Of a stretch of 64,000 nt of DNA, positions 1 through 8,609 are shown piece by piece. The DNA is taken from contig NZ_CP116221.1 of the NCBI RefSeq assembly GCF_023556315.2, positions 248,001 through 312,000 of the forward strand, written 5' to 3'. Origin of the DNA: Psychroserpens ponticola (GTDB lineage Bacteria; Bacteroidota; Bacteroidia; Flavobacteriales; Flavobacteriaceae). The notes below the pieces were generated by a model. The model had not been told where the DNA came from. It did not search any database and worked only from the letters and a program-made list of their open reading frames with translations. The position numbers and the translations under genes are program-made. The number at the start of each line of letters is the position of its first letter. The first letter of the stretch is position 1.

Positions 1-289
1 AGCTATTTTAACTGAGCCTAAGAATGCCATTATAAAGCAATACAAAAAATTGTTTGAGATGGATGATATTGAATTTTCAATTACAGATGGAGCACTAGAC
101 TTTATTGTAGATAAGGCTATTGAATATCGATTAGGAGCTAGAGGTTTACGTTCGTTATGTGAAGAGATTTTAACGGATGCCATGTTTGAACTGCCTAGTG
201 GTGATGAGACAAAGTTAAATGTCACAAAAGCGTATGCTGAAAGTAAATTGGAAAAAACAACGTTAAAGAAGTTGAAAGCGGTATCTTAA
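1..289 (+). CDS. clpX: ClpX, ATP-dependent Clp protease ATP-binding subunit (3' end only)
   Basis: Only the last 95 codons are in the window; the frame is open from base 2. The visible part starts with a run resembling ILTEPKNA and [10 protein letters not shown] and ends with the small C-terminal AAA+ subdomain, including [22 protein letters not shown], where GARGLR carries the sensor-2 arginine. ClpX unfolds tagged substrates and feeds them to the ClpP peptidase in the cytoplasm. The ATPase core and zinc-binding domain lie outside the window. The first Met in view (base 50) is internal and not the start. The gene is followed by a good intrinsic terminator. The product is near certain; HslU is excluded by the C-terminal sequence. 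Confidence 0.93.
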   Translation, partial: AILTEPKNAIIKQYKKLFEMDDIEFSITDGALDFIVDKAIEYRLGARGLRSLCEEILTDAMFELPSGDETKLNVTKAYAESKLEKTTLKKLKAVS

Positions 290-317
290 TTGAGATGTCT
301 ATTTATAGAAAAAAATA

Positions 318-345
318 AAACCACTCTTTTCGGAGTGGTTTTTAT
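318..345 (+). terminator. Intrinsic terminator of clpX
   Basis: AAACCACTC (318-326), a loop of TTTTCG, GAGTGGTTT (333-341), then a T-rich run. It lies 29 bases after the clpX stop codon. Confidence 0.85.
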
Positions 346-607
346 TTGTTTGGATTTAAAAATTAATATTGCGAACAATATCTTTATATTTTCACAAGTT
401 ATTTATAAGGGATAAAATCTAAAATTGTGATTATAATTTCTCTGTATTACTTTGTAAATATAAGCGCAATAAGATGAGATAAAAAACGACTTTTAGCTGT
501 TTTGGATAAACAGATTTAAATACTCGTTATGTGGAAAATTCTGACGCTGTTTGTCGGAAAAATTTGAAAAATGTTTCCACTCGTCGATATATACAATGTT
601 ATTTTAT
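346..607. other. AT-rich intergenic stretch
   Basis: Between the clpX terminator and the 3' end of the GH3 gene, which reads toward it. I see no ORF, tRNA, clear hairpin or repeat here. Two genes converge on this stretch, so no promoter is required. Confidence 0.6.
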
Positions 608-2140
608 TCAACTAATACTGGTTTTACTAGTATTTAGATGAAGCAATTCATCCATGTATTCACGATTGTTAGATAAACGTGGAATCTTATGTTGACCACC
701 AAGTTTGTTATGTTGCTTCAGCCAATCATAAAACAAACGTTCTCTTGCGATATTCACTCTAGGCATATTAAGTGTCATGTCATTATATCGCTTGGCTTCA
801 TAATCGGAATTTAGAGATTGAAGTGTATTATCTAAAAGCTCTTTAAAATAATTAACGTTTTTAGGAGGTCTCTTAAATTCTATTAGCCACTCGTGAGATC
901 CTTTCTCTTTACCTTCCATAAAAATTGGAGCAGCAGTATAATCTACAATTTCTGCGTTTGTAGTTTTGCAGACTATTCGTAAAGCATCTTCAGCATTTTC
1001 AATAATTAATTCTTCGCCAAAGACATTAATATGATGTTTTGTTCTACCAGATACTTTAATTCTGTAAGGGTTTGTTGATGTAAATCGAATAGTGTCACCA
1101 ATTTTATAACGCCAAAGTCCAGCATTAGTAGTAATAATAACAGCATAATTAACGCCAATTTCTACTTCGCTTAGCGGAATCACTTTTATATCTGAAGTGC
1201 CATAAGTTGACATCGGAATAAATTCATAAAAGATTCCATAATCTAACATGAGCAATAATTCGCTACTGTTATTATGATCTTGAATGGCAAAGAAACCTTC
1301 AGATGCATTATAGATTTCATAATATTTAAAATCTGGTTTTGGTAAAATGGCTTTATACTGGTCAACATAAGGTACAAAACTTACGCCACCATGAAAATAA
1401 ACTTCTAGATTTGGCCATATATCAAGTAAACTGTCTTTACCTGTTGCATCTAAAACATTATTGAGTAGTACTAACATCCATGATGGAACGCCAGCCAGAC
1501 TTGTCACATTTTCATTTATAGTTTCATTTACAATAGCTTGCATTTTCGTTTCCCAATCGCTCATTAATGAAACGTTATTACTAGGAGTACTACTAAATTC
1601 CGCCCAAAATGGCATATTGTCGATTAGAATCGCAGACAGATCACCAAAAATAGTTCCGTTTTCTTTATACAATTCTTTACTGCCTCCTAGACGTAATCCT
1701 TTTCCTGTAAATAATTGTGAATCTTCATTATTATTGAGGTACATACAGAGTAAATCTTTACTTGCAGCATAATGGCAATCTTCTAATGATTCTTGACTTA
1801 CTGGAATGAATTTACTTTTTGCATTTGTAGTTCCACTAGATTTTGCAAACCATTTTATAGGAGTTGGCCAAAAGATATTGTTTTCACCTCGTCGAGAACG
1901 TTCTATTACATTTTGATAGTCTTCATAAGATGAAATTGGAATCCGTTCAGAAAATGTACTGTAATTGGTTATCGAGTCAAAGTTATATTGCTTCCCAATT
2001 TCAGTATCTTTTGCTTTAGAAAGAAGCTGAAAAAGTAATTCATTTTGTACGTCATTAGGATATTTTAAAAATAATTCAATCTGATGAAACCGTTTTTTTA
2101 GGAACCATGATGCAATTGAATTTACTAATGGAATCGACAT
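608..2140 (-). CDS. GH3 family acyl-adenylating enzyme
   Basis: The 510-residue protein belongs to the GH3 branch of the ANL (acyl-adenylate forming) superfamily, first known from plant auxin-amido synthetases. The phosphate-binding loop is seen as KSSGTTNAKSKFIPVS near residues 95-110. The second motif, WRYKIGDTIRF, is followed by IKVSGRTKHHINVFGEELI near residues 345-380, typical of the AMP-binding region before the C-terminal lid. Bacterial GH3 proteins are expected to adenylate a carboxylic acid and pass it to an amine, but the substrates of the Bacteroidota members are not known. It stands alone, divergent from the DUF2797 gene. The family call is firm; the reaction is inference. Confidence 0.85.
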   Translation of the reverse strand: MSIPLVNSIASWFLKKRFHQIELFLKYPNDVQNELLFQLLSKAKDTEIGKQYNFDSITNYSTFSERIPISSYEDYQNVIERSRRGENNIFWPTPIKWFAKSSGTTNAKSKFIPVSQESLEDCHYAASKDLLCMYLNNNEDSQLFTGKGLRLGGSKELYKENGTIFGDLSAILIDNMPFWAEFSSTPSNNVSLMSDWETKMQAIVNETINENVTSLAGVPSWMLVLLNNVLDATGKDSLLDIWPNLEVYFHGGVSFVPYVDQYKAILPKPDFKYYEIYNASEGFFAIQDHNNSSELLLMLDYGIFYEFIPMSTYGTSDIKVIPLSEVEIGVNYAVIITTNAGLWRYKIGDTIRFTSTNPYRIKVSGRTKHHINVFGEELIIENAEDALRIVCKTTNAEIVDYTAAPIFMEGKEKGSHEWLIEFKRPPKNVNYFKELLDNTLQSLNSDYEAKRYNDMTLNMPRVNIARERLFYDWLKQHNKLGGQHKIPRLSNNREYMDELLHLNTSKTSIS

Positions 2141-2161
2141 TTTTATAGTATCTTTATGGTT

Positions 2162-2320
2162 GGTTTTATCTTAGGCTTTTTGATTTGCTGCAAAATCATC
2201 TTTTATTTCCATATTTTGTCTTTTTATTACAGCGTAGCGATGCTATGATGTTCAAAAAAGCCTTCATCTGAAAATAAATCCTTGACTTTTCGCTTAAACA
2301 AAAAAGCCTAAGATGAAACC
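2162..2320. repeat. Inverted repeat, arms about 20 bp, about 120 bp apart
   Basis: GGTTTTATCTTAGGCTTTTT (2162-2181) faces the reverse complement of 2300-2320, which reads GGTTTCATCTTAGGCTTTTTT. A weaker similarity runs inward for about 20 more bases. A third AGGCTTTTTTG copy lies inside at about 2253-2263 on the minus strand. The segment fills most of the gap between two divergent genes and carries no ORF. It may be a MITE-like remnant or a large regulatory hairpin. Confidence 0.6.
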
Positions 2321-2344
2321 ATTAAAAATAATACTTTTTTTTAT

Positions 2345-3139
2345 ATGTTTTACCAAGGTGTTTTAACAAAGATGGAAACAGAGTTTGCTGAGCCTATTCA
2401 ATATTATTTGGTGCTAGAGAGTGATTTCTTGAATATGAATCAGTTACTCGGAAAAACCATTACTTTGGAATTTATAAAACATCAGTGTTTAAAATGTGGA
2501 TTAGATAAACCTATTTACCGACAAGGCTTTTGCAAACAAGATTTTTTCGATATTCCTCAAGCTGGTGATTGGATTATGAGACCCGAATTGAGTACAGCGC
2601 ATTTAGGAAAAGAAGATCGTGATTTGGAATACGAAAAGAGAGTACAATTACAACCACATATTGTATACCTAGCCAATTCAAGTAATGTTAAAGTTGGTGT
2701 GACTAGAAAAACGCAAGTGCCAACACGTTGGATTGACCAAGGTGCTCATGAAGCTATTGAAATTGTTGAAGTGCCTAATCGATATCTCGCAGGAATTACA
2801 GAAGTTGCTCTTAAAGATTATGTTGCTGATAAAACCAATTGGCGAAAAATGTTGAAGAATGATGTTGAAGATGAAAATTTAGTAGAATGGCGTGAACGAC
2901 TTAAATCACACATACCTGAAGAGGCTCAAGATTATTTTATTGCTTCTAATACTGAAACTATTATTGATTTTCCAGTTTTGAATTATCCCGAAAAACCTAA
3001 AAGTCTTAATATTGAAAAAGAACAGACTTTTACTGGTAAATTGGTAGGTGTTAAGGGACAGTACCTCATTTTTGATGATGATACCGTTTTTAATATTAGA
3101 AGTAATGAAGGCTTGGTCGTGAAGTTTACAATTATCTAA
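2345..3139 (+). CDS. DUF2797 domain-containing protein
   Basis: A 264-residue soluble protein of the DUF2797 family, function unknown. The N-terminal part has a CLKCG...C...C group (residues about 48-65) that could bind a metal. The middle holds the family hallmark: VYLANSSNVKVGVTRKTQ, then PTRWIDQGA, then a glutamate in AGITEVALKDY. This Y...GxT...R...E order resembles the GIY-YIG nuclease fold, which is my inference. The ATG at 2345 gives the expected N-terminus. Its last four bases overlap the end of the convergent LysE gene. Confidence 0.8.
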   Translation: MFYQGVLTKMETEFAEPIQYYLVLESDFLNMNQLLGKTITLEFIKHQCLKCGLDKPIYRQGFCKQDFFDIPQAGDWIMRPELSTAHLGKEDRDLEYEKRVQLQPHIVYLANSSNVKVGVTRKTQVPTRWIDQGAHEAIEIVEVPNRYLAGITEVALKDYVADKTNWRKMLKNDVEDENLVEWRERLKSHIPEEAQDYFIASNTETIIDFPVLNYPEKPKSLNIEKEQTFTGKLVGVKGQYLIFDDDTVFNIRSNEGLVVKFTII

Positions 3140-3756
3140 ACACTTAATTTGATTGCTTGGACGATTCCTATTAAGATTAGTAAAATTCCAGTAGCTTTAT
3201 TAATAACAGCAGTAATATTCTGTACTTTGTTTTTAATCCTAATACTAAATATGCTATATAGGTATAAGGTGATGAGTTTTCCAAAATAAACACCAGCGAA
3301 GAACAAAAAAAGAATTAGCAAAGGTGAACCCAATGATAGCGTAAAGTCGTTATTATTAATAATTCCGAAGGCAACAATCCAATAAATTAATACAGGTGGA
3401 TTTAATACGCCTAAAAGAAAACCAGTAGTATATTTTGAAGTGTTAAGTTTGTTTTTTTTAGTTGTTTTTTCTTTATTCTTTTTAAATAGTAAAAAACTGC
3501 CAGCTATCATTAAGATGATAACGATTAGAATTTGAATCCACATATTTTGATCAAAAAAATCACGAACAACCATATTACAATGTAATGCGTAATACGATAA
3601 AATAACCTCTCCAATTCCTGCAGCTATAGCGATTTTAAACGCTTGTTTCGCATTTTGCTTTATGGTAGTGTTTATGACTGCAATATTTGAAGCGCCTAAA
3701 GGTAAAGCTCCAATTATACTAGCTGAAATTCCGATAAGAAAATATAGAACAATCAT
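3136..3756 (-). CDS. LysE family amino-acid/metabolite exporter
   Basis: This 206-residue inner-membrane protein has about six hydrophobic segments and the family N-terminal signature near IGISASIIGALPLGASNIAVI. LysE/RhtB proteins export amino acids or related small molecules by proton exchange; the substrate cannot be read from sequence. A short charged cytoplasmic loop (KKNKEKTTKKNKLN) separates the first and second halves, as in the family. The gene ends inside the last codons of the DUF2797 gene (convergent 4-base overlap). It lies downstream of rpsU but is separated from it by a terminator, so it probably has its own promoter. Confidence 0.85.
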   Translation of the reverse strand: MIVLYFLIGISASIIGALPLGASNIAVINTTIKQNAKQAFKIAIAAGIGEVILSYYALHCNMVVRDFFDQNMWIQILIVIILMIAGSFLLFKKNKEKTTKKNKLNTSKYTTGFLLGVLNPPVLIYWIVAFGIINNNDFTLSLGSPLLILFLFFAGVYFGKLITLYLYSIFSIRIKNKVQNITAVINKATGILLILIGIVQAIKLSV

Positions 3757-3800
3757 GTGTGGTTTGTAGGATGGGTTTTAAAAAACTTACAAACTGGACA

Positions 3801-3838
3801 TAAAAAAAGCATACTTCATAAAAAGTATGCTTTTTTTC
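3801..3838 (-). terminator. Terminator of the rpoD-rpsU unit
   Basis: Almost perfect hairpin: AAAAAAAGCATACTT (3802-3816), short loop, AAGTATGCTTTTTTT (3823-3837). It lies 18 bases beyond the rpsU stop on the minus strand and has U tracts in both directions. Confidence 0.85.
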
Positions 3839-3854
3839 TTTTAAGAAAAAACTA

Positions 3855-4049
3855 CTAAATATCTTCTTGATCTCTTAAACCTTGAATATATCCAGCTTTT
3901 TGAATTTCTCTTCTTCTTTTTACAGAAGGCTTAGTGAAAAATTGATTTTCACGAATGTTTTGCATCGTTTTTACGTTACGGTGTTTTCTTTTGTAACGCT
4001 TTAAAGCACGTTCGATACTTTCTCCTTCTTTTACTAATATCTTAATCAT
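3855..4049 (-). CDS. rpsU: 30S ribosomal protein S21
   Basis: A 64-residue basic protein with the S21 pattern: MIKILVKEGESIERALKRYKRK followed by KPSVKRRREIQKAGYIQGLR. The acidic tail (RDQEDI) is usual in Bacteroidota S21. S21 binds the 30S platform near the anti-Shine-Dalgarno end of 16S rRNA. It follows rpoD after a gap of 23 bases, with a strong terminator behind it, so the two probably form a unit. In Proteobacteria rpsU precedes rpoD; here the order is reversed. Confidence 0.95.
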   Translation of the reverse strand: MIKILVKEGESIERALKRYKRKHRNVKTMQNIRENQFFTKPSVKRRREIQKAGYIQGLRDQEDI

Positions 4050-4072
4050 CTACTTGTTTTAATGTTTATAAA

Positions 4073-4936
4073 TTATCCTAAATATGTTTTTAATATTTTA
4101 CTTTTAGAATCCTGACGTAAACGCCTGATTCCTTTTTCACGTATTTGTCTAACACGCTCTCTTGTTAAATCAAAGGTTACTCCAATTTCATCAAGAGTCA
4201 TTGGTGGTTCATCACTTAAACCAAAATTTAAACGTATCACATCACTTTCTTTTTGAGACAACGTGTCTAAAGCTCTGTTGATTTCAACGTTTAATGATTC
4301 TTTCATTAAATCACGATCTGGGTTTGGTGACTCACCAGATTTAACAACATCATATAAGCTAGACGTTTCTCCTTCTTTTAAAGGCGCATCCATTGATAAA
4401 TGGCGACCTGAATTTTTCAGAGATTGTTTTACTTCAGAAACTGTCATATCCAACTCAAGAGCAATTTCTTCCGCACTAGGTGCTCTTTGATGCGATTGCT
4501 CTAAAAATGAAAACGCTTTATTGATTTTATTTATTGAACCAATTTTGTTCAAAGGTAATCTAACTATTCGAGATTGCTCTGCTAAAGCTTGTAAAATTGC
4601 TTGTCTAATCCACCAAACAGCATAAGAGATAAACTTAAATCCTCTGGTTTCATCAAAGCGTTTTGCAGCTTTTACAAGACCAGCATTTCCCTCGTTTATT
4701 AAGTCCGGAAGTGTAAGTCCTTGATTTTGATATTGTTTAGCAACAGAAACTACGAAACGTAAGTTAGCCGTTGTAAGCTTATCTAAAGCAGCTTGATCTC
4801 CTTCTCGTATTCGCTGAGCGAGTTCAACTTCTTCCTCAGCAGTAATCATAGGTAACTTGCTGATGTCTTGTAGGTATTTATCTAGTGATTTAGATTCGCG
4901 GTTGGTAACTTGTTTGGTAATTTTTAATTGCCTCAT
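4073..4936 (-). CDS. rpoD: RpoD, primary sigma-70 factor (Bacteroidota type)
   Basis: The 287-residue length is typical of the housekeeping sigma of Bacteroidota, which lacks region 1.1 and the large non-conserved insert. Region 1.2 ([20 protein letters not shown]) is followed by region 2 with [17 protein letters not shown] and the -10 recognition helix [16 protein letters not shown]. Region 3 includes [18 protein letters not shown]. Region 4 contains [26 protein letters not shown]. This sigma reads the TAnnTTTG-type -7 elements found at several promoters in the window. The ATG at 4936 fits the family start ([15 protein letters not shown]). It is followed by rpsU. Confidence 0.96.
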   Translation of the reverse strand: MRQLKITKQVTNRESKSLDKYLQDISKLPMITAEEEVELAQRIREGDQAALDKLTTANLRFVVSVAKQYQNQGLTLPDLINEGNAGLVKAAKRFDETRGFKFISYAVWWIRQAILQALAEQSRIVRLPLNKIGSINKINKAFSFLEQSHQRAPSAEEIALELDMTVSEVKQSLKNSGRHLSMDAPLKEGETSSLYDVVKSGESPNPDRDLMKESLNVEINRALDTLSQKESDVIRLNFGLSDEPPMTLDEIGVTFDLTRERVRQIREKGIRRLRQDSKSKILKTYLG

Positions 4937-5076
4937 ATATTCTGTCTTATTTTAAAAGTTCGCAAGAGCTCAATGTAACTTTTAATTTGACAAAAGCAAA
5001 TAATTGAGCACTTCTTTATGAAAAAAAGCCAAAAACTAGTGATTTTAACTTTTTTTTAGGTTTTGACGTTGATAAA

Positions 5077-7719
5077 TCAGTTGTTTTTAGTTGAATCTTT
5101 CTGTTTCTTTTTTCCTCCAAGAAGATTGTCTAAAATTCCTTTTACACCATCTTTAATTGGGTCTTTAGTTTTTGTACTATCAGTTGTTGTCGATGTCGAA
5201 TCTTTAGTAGTATCATTCTTATTACCTCCTAAAAGGCCACCTAGTAAATCTTTAACTTGATCTTTTCCTTTATTTATAATTTTTTGCTTTTCAATTTCAA
5301 TAAGTTGCTTTGTAAGGTTAGAAACACCACTTGATAAATCTGTTTTTACTTTCGGGCTCGTATAATTGCCAGTAATATTTGCTGTCACTGGAATGGTAAT
5401 CTTATTAGTGTCATTATCATTTATTTTGCCAATTAAGCGATTAACATCACTTCCTAAATATTTTGCGGGAACATTAAATACTGCATTATAATTTATGGTT
5501 TGGTCAAACGAATGAGAACCTGAAACTTGAATTGCTATATCTTCATATTTAAGATTGAAAGGTTTTACACTTACGTTTCCATCGGCAAAATCTAAATTTG
5601 CTTTTAAGTCTTTTAAGTCTAGCTTACTAAAATCTATAAAACTTAATTCGCCTTCAAGTTTACTCAATACTGAGCCTTCTTTTGGGTCGATATTAGTTGT
5701 TAATAATTCTGCGAAAGCATCACCAGTAACAGTACTAAGGTTAGGAGAGAATTCACTATCTAATGTGCCTTGAAGATTTATCGATGTATTTAATTTACCT
5801 TGAATCGCTTTTGCTATAGGTGCTAATTTTTGAAGTAAGTCTAACCCTTTAAATGATTTTGAGATGTCAAATCCGTCAGCACCTAGATTCAAATTAAAAA
5901 CTGGAGTATCTGTTTTTGTTGAAACCTTACCAGCTATTGCTAGATTGCCATCAAATATTTTACTTGTCATATTTTGAAGATTGGCTTCTTGGTCTTTTAT
6001 GATAAGCGTTCCTTTGACATCATTTAATGTCAAATCATCGTAAACAACAGTTTTAGCATTTGCATTAATTGTACAATCTAAGAAATCTGGAATCTTAAGC
6101 GATTCAGAATCTGATGTTGTTTTATTTGATGCTTCTGACGCTGTTTCATCTTCAACCATAAAATCACTCAAAACAAAGGTATTAGAATTTACATCAAATT
6201 GACCTTGTAGCTTTTTATCGCTTAGTAAAAATCCGAGCAAGTTTTTAATATTTCCAGTTGCTGTGAAATCACTTGTTCCTGTTTTTGCATTAAAGCTATT
6301 AAGCTTAACAGTGCCAGGATTGAAAGTCACATCTGCTTTACTAATTTGTATAGGATTTACGATATCTTCGGAAGAGAATACAAAGTCGGTAATACTCATC
6401 GATCCGTTGTTTTTAATACGATTATATGCATTGGTTTCAATTGCATTCATATCAAATTGAGTATTGAGTTTTGTTTTTAAAATTCCGCTTAATTCCTTAT
6501 CAAAATCTATTGGATATGCTTTAGTTAGATTTCCAAGATTAAGTGTGCCATCAATATCTGCATTGACAAAGATATTTTTTGTGATGTTCTTTACTATTGC
6601 AGATCCTTTAAAGACATCATCATCAATTTTAAAGTTGAGTGTTTTAATATCTACAAATGTATCGTCAGCTAATCCAGTTTCGTTTTTAATAGCTGTATCA
6701 ATTATAATATTTCTAATTCCTTTAGGTAAATCAGGATACTTAAATGAAGCATTTTCTGAAATAATACGAATGTCTAAGGTTGGAATGGTTTCTTCGGTTA
6801 TTTTACCTTTAACGATACCATTAATTTTAAAATTCCCCGTAGTTTCTACGCTTTCAATGTTTTTAGAATACGCTTCAGGAATCACAGCTAAAAAGTCTTT
6901 AAAAGATGATCCTGAATTTTCAAAGGCGATATCAATATCTTGACCTTCTTCTATAAGCTGAACATAACCTTTAAACTCTAGTGGTAGCTGATTAATATAT
7001 GCTTTGTTGTCTTTAAACGTATATTTTTGATTGTTAAGATCTAAGCCAATTAAAGCATCTAATTTTATACTATTATTATTGAGGTATTTTGAGCTATCCA
7101 CACTCATACTCACATTGGTTGTTGTTTCAGTATCGAGTTCTGAATTTTCTGCAGAAAAGGTGCCGTGACCAAAATGATTCAATTCGGTTAAATGCAATTC
7201 TATTTTCGAAATCGCATCTAAATAGGTAATTGCACTATTGTTGATTGCATAGTCTTCAATATCAAACGAAAAACTATTACTGATTTCTTCCGTTTTTACA
7301 GAAGTAGTTTCATCTTCTTTAGTGATATCGTAATTATTATTACCTAATGCGTCAGTTTTGAGCGTGACTAAGGCTTCATCTATTATTATTGAATTAACAA
7401 CAATAGGTTCTTCACTTGACGTTTTAAAGAGTTCATTTACAGACATTGTAAATGCAATATTTTTTGATGTCACAAAGGTCTCTCCTTCAAAAGGTTTGAA
7501 GTTGGTAATCACCAAGTCTTCGATCTCTACATGTGCCTGCGGAAAACTACGAATTAAGCTTAAACTTACATCACTAAATTCAACTTGAGCGTTTACATTT
7601 TCATTTATAAAACGCTTAACCATGTCTTTAATTTGCGACTGAAATGCAAAAGGAATGGCTAATAAAAGGAAGAATATAATTAGTATAGAGATGCCTATAA
7701 TCTTGAGTGCTTTTTTCAT
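5077..7719 (-). CDS. AsmA-like protein, envelope
   Basis: The 880-residue protein has one N-terminal membrane helix (about residues 6-27) followed by a long periplasmic, beta-rich region of the AsmA/TamB-like type. The family start is seen as FINENVNAQVEFSDVSLSLIRSFPQAHVEIEDLVI. The last 60 residues are low in complexity, rich in Lys, Thr, Ser and Gly (TKDSTSTTTDSTKTKD and two LLGG motifs). AsmA-like proteins are thought to form bridge-like channels for phospholipids between the inner and outer membranes; the role of this copy is inference. It stands alone upstream of rpoD on the same strand, separated by 140 bases. Confidence 0.85.
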   Translation of the reverse strand: MKKALKIIGISILIIFFLLLAIPFAFQSQIKDMVKRFINENVNAQVEFSDVSLSLIRSFPQAHVEIEDLVITNFKPFEGETFVTSKNIAFTMSVNELFKTSSEEPIVVNSIIIDEALVTLKTDALGNNNYDITKEDETTSVKTEEISNSFSFDIEDYAINNSAITYLDAISKIELHLTELNHFGHGTFSAENSELDTETTTNVSMSVDSSKYLNNNSIKLDALIGLDLNNQKYTFKDNKAYINQLPLEFKGYVQLIEEGQDIDIAFENSGSSFKDFLAVIPEAYSKNIESVETTGNFKINGIVKGKITEETIPTLDIRIISENASFKYPDLPKGIRNIIIDTAIKNETGLADDTFVDIKTLNFKIDDDVFKGSAIVKNITKNIFVNADIDGTLNLGNLTKAYPIDFDKELSGILKTKLNTQFDMNAIETNAYNRIKNNGSMSITDFVFSSEDIVNPIQISKADVTFNPGTVKLNSFNAKTGTSDFTATGNIKNLLGFLLSDKKLQGQFDVNSNTFVLSDFMVEDETASEASNKTTSDSESLKIPDFLDCTINANAKTVVYDDLTLNDVKGTLIIKDQEANLQNMTSKIFDGNLAIAGKVSTKTDTPVFNLNLGADGFDISKSFKGLDLLQKLAPIAKAIQGKLNTSINLQGTLDSEFSPNLSTVTGDAFAELLTTNIDPKEGSVLSKLEGELSFIDFSKLDLKDLKANLDFADGNVSVKPFNLKYEDIAIQVSGSHSFDQTINYNAVFNVPAKYLGSDVNRLIGKINDNDTNKITIPVTANITGNYTSPKVKTDLSSGVSNLTKQLIEIEKQKIINKGKDQVKDLLGGLLGGNKNDTTKDSTSTTTDSTKTKDPIKDGVKGILDNLLGGKKKQKDSTKNN

Positions 7720-7834
7720 AAAATGATATCAATTCTAATTTGTGTGTAAATATATACGAAGCTAGTTTCACTTTAGACCAATCTATATTAAAGTTTAGCA
7801 AAATTTTAACCCAATTGATGAGATTATTGCCTGA

Positions 7835-8539
7835 TTAGATCAATTCAATTTCTTCATTGACTTTTAAGCCAAAACGTTTTCTGAAAAGATACACACCTAA
7901 ATATAAAAATGGCGTATCTAATGCTGCAACGATTACTTTGAATAGAAAGCCACTGATGAGTAAGCCTTCGAAGTTTTTCCAAGGAATAATTCCAAACGAA
8001 CATAATAATGTTAAAATGGTAAACGTATCTACAAACTGAGAAAACCAAGTTGAAAAATTATTTCTTAACCAAAGGTGTTTACCTTTAGTAAGATGCTTCC
8101 AAAAATGATAGATTTGAATATCTACAAATTGTGCAAACAAATAGGTAATCATACTTGCAAATACTGCTATCGCTGAATTACCAAATACATTTGAAAACGT
8201 TTCGTCATTAACATACGACCAAGAGGTTGCTGGCATATTACTTGACACTAAAATGATAAATAATGAAAATAGAGATGCAAAAATTCCAGATACAACGACT
8301 TGGTTCGCTCTCTTTTTTCCGTAAATCTCACTAATTAAATCTGTAATTAAAAATGTAATAGGATAAGGAAGTATGCCAACAGAAATCTCAAATAACTTGG
8401 CACCAAAAATTTCTACATCAAATGGATACCAATAAAAAAACTTTTGAAATATAAGATTTGAAACGACTAAAGACGTGATAAACAGAGCAGCTAAGAACAA
8501 ATAGATTTTTTGTGCAGCTAGTTTATCTTTTAAGGTCAT
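7835..8539 (-). CDS. Queuosine precursor transporter, YhhQ/VUT family
   Basis: A multi-spanning inner-membrane protein of the YhhQ (DUF165) family, which takes up queuosine precursors such as preQ0/preQ1. The family hallmark is seen: LPYPITFLITDLISEIYGKKRANQVV, and later NNFSTWFSQFVDTFTI. The frame is open to base 8608, but I choose ATG 8539 (234 residues, MTLKDKLAAQKIYLFLAAL). The longer form would overlap the divergent folK gene and add an unusual leader before the first helix. I looked for a preQ1 riboswitch before this start and saw none. Confidence 0.85.
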   Translation of the reverse strand: MTLKDKLAAQKIYLFLAALFITSLVVSNLIFQKFFYWYPFDVEIFGAKLFEISVGILPYPITFLITDLISEIYGKKRANQVVVSGIFASLFSLFIILVSSNMPATSWSYVNDETFSNVFGNSAIAVFASMITYLFAQFVDIQIYHFWKHLTKGKHLWLRNNFSTWFSQFVDTFTILTLLCSFGIIPWKNFEGLLISGFLFKVIVAALDTPFLYLGVYLFRKRFGLKVNEEIELI

Positions 8540-8609
8540 AAATTGTGAATAAATACTTACTGTAAATATAAGATAAAACGGATTTCTTTTCATTATTTTG
8601 GCATTCATT

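Noticed and set aside
8540-8609. Possible preQ1 riboswitch before the queuosine precursor transporter
   Set aside because: No preQ1-type hairpin with an A-rich tail is seen in the short 70-base gap.
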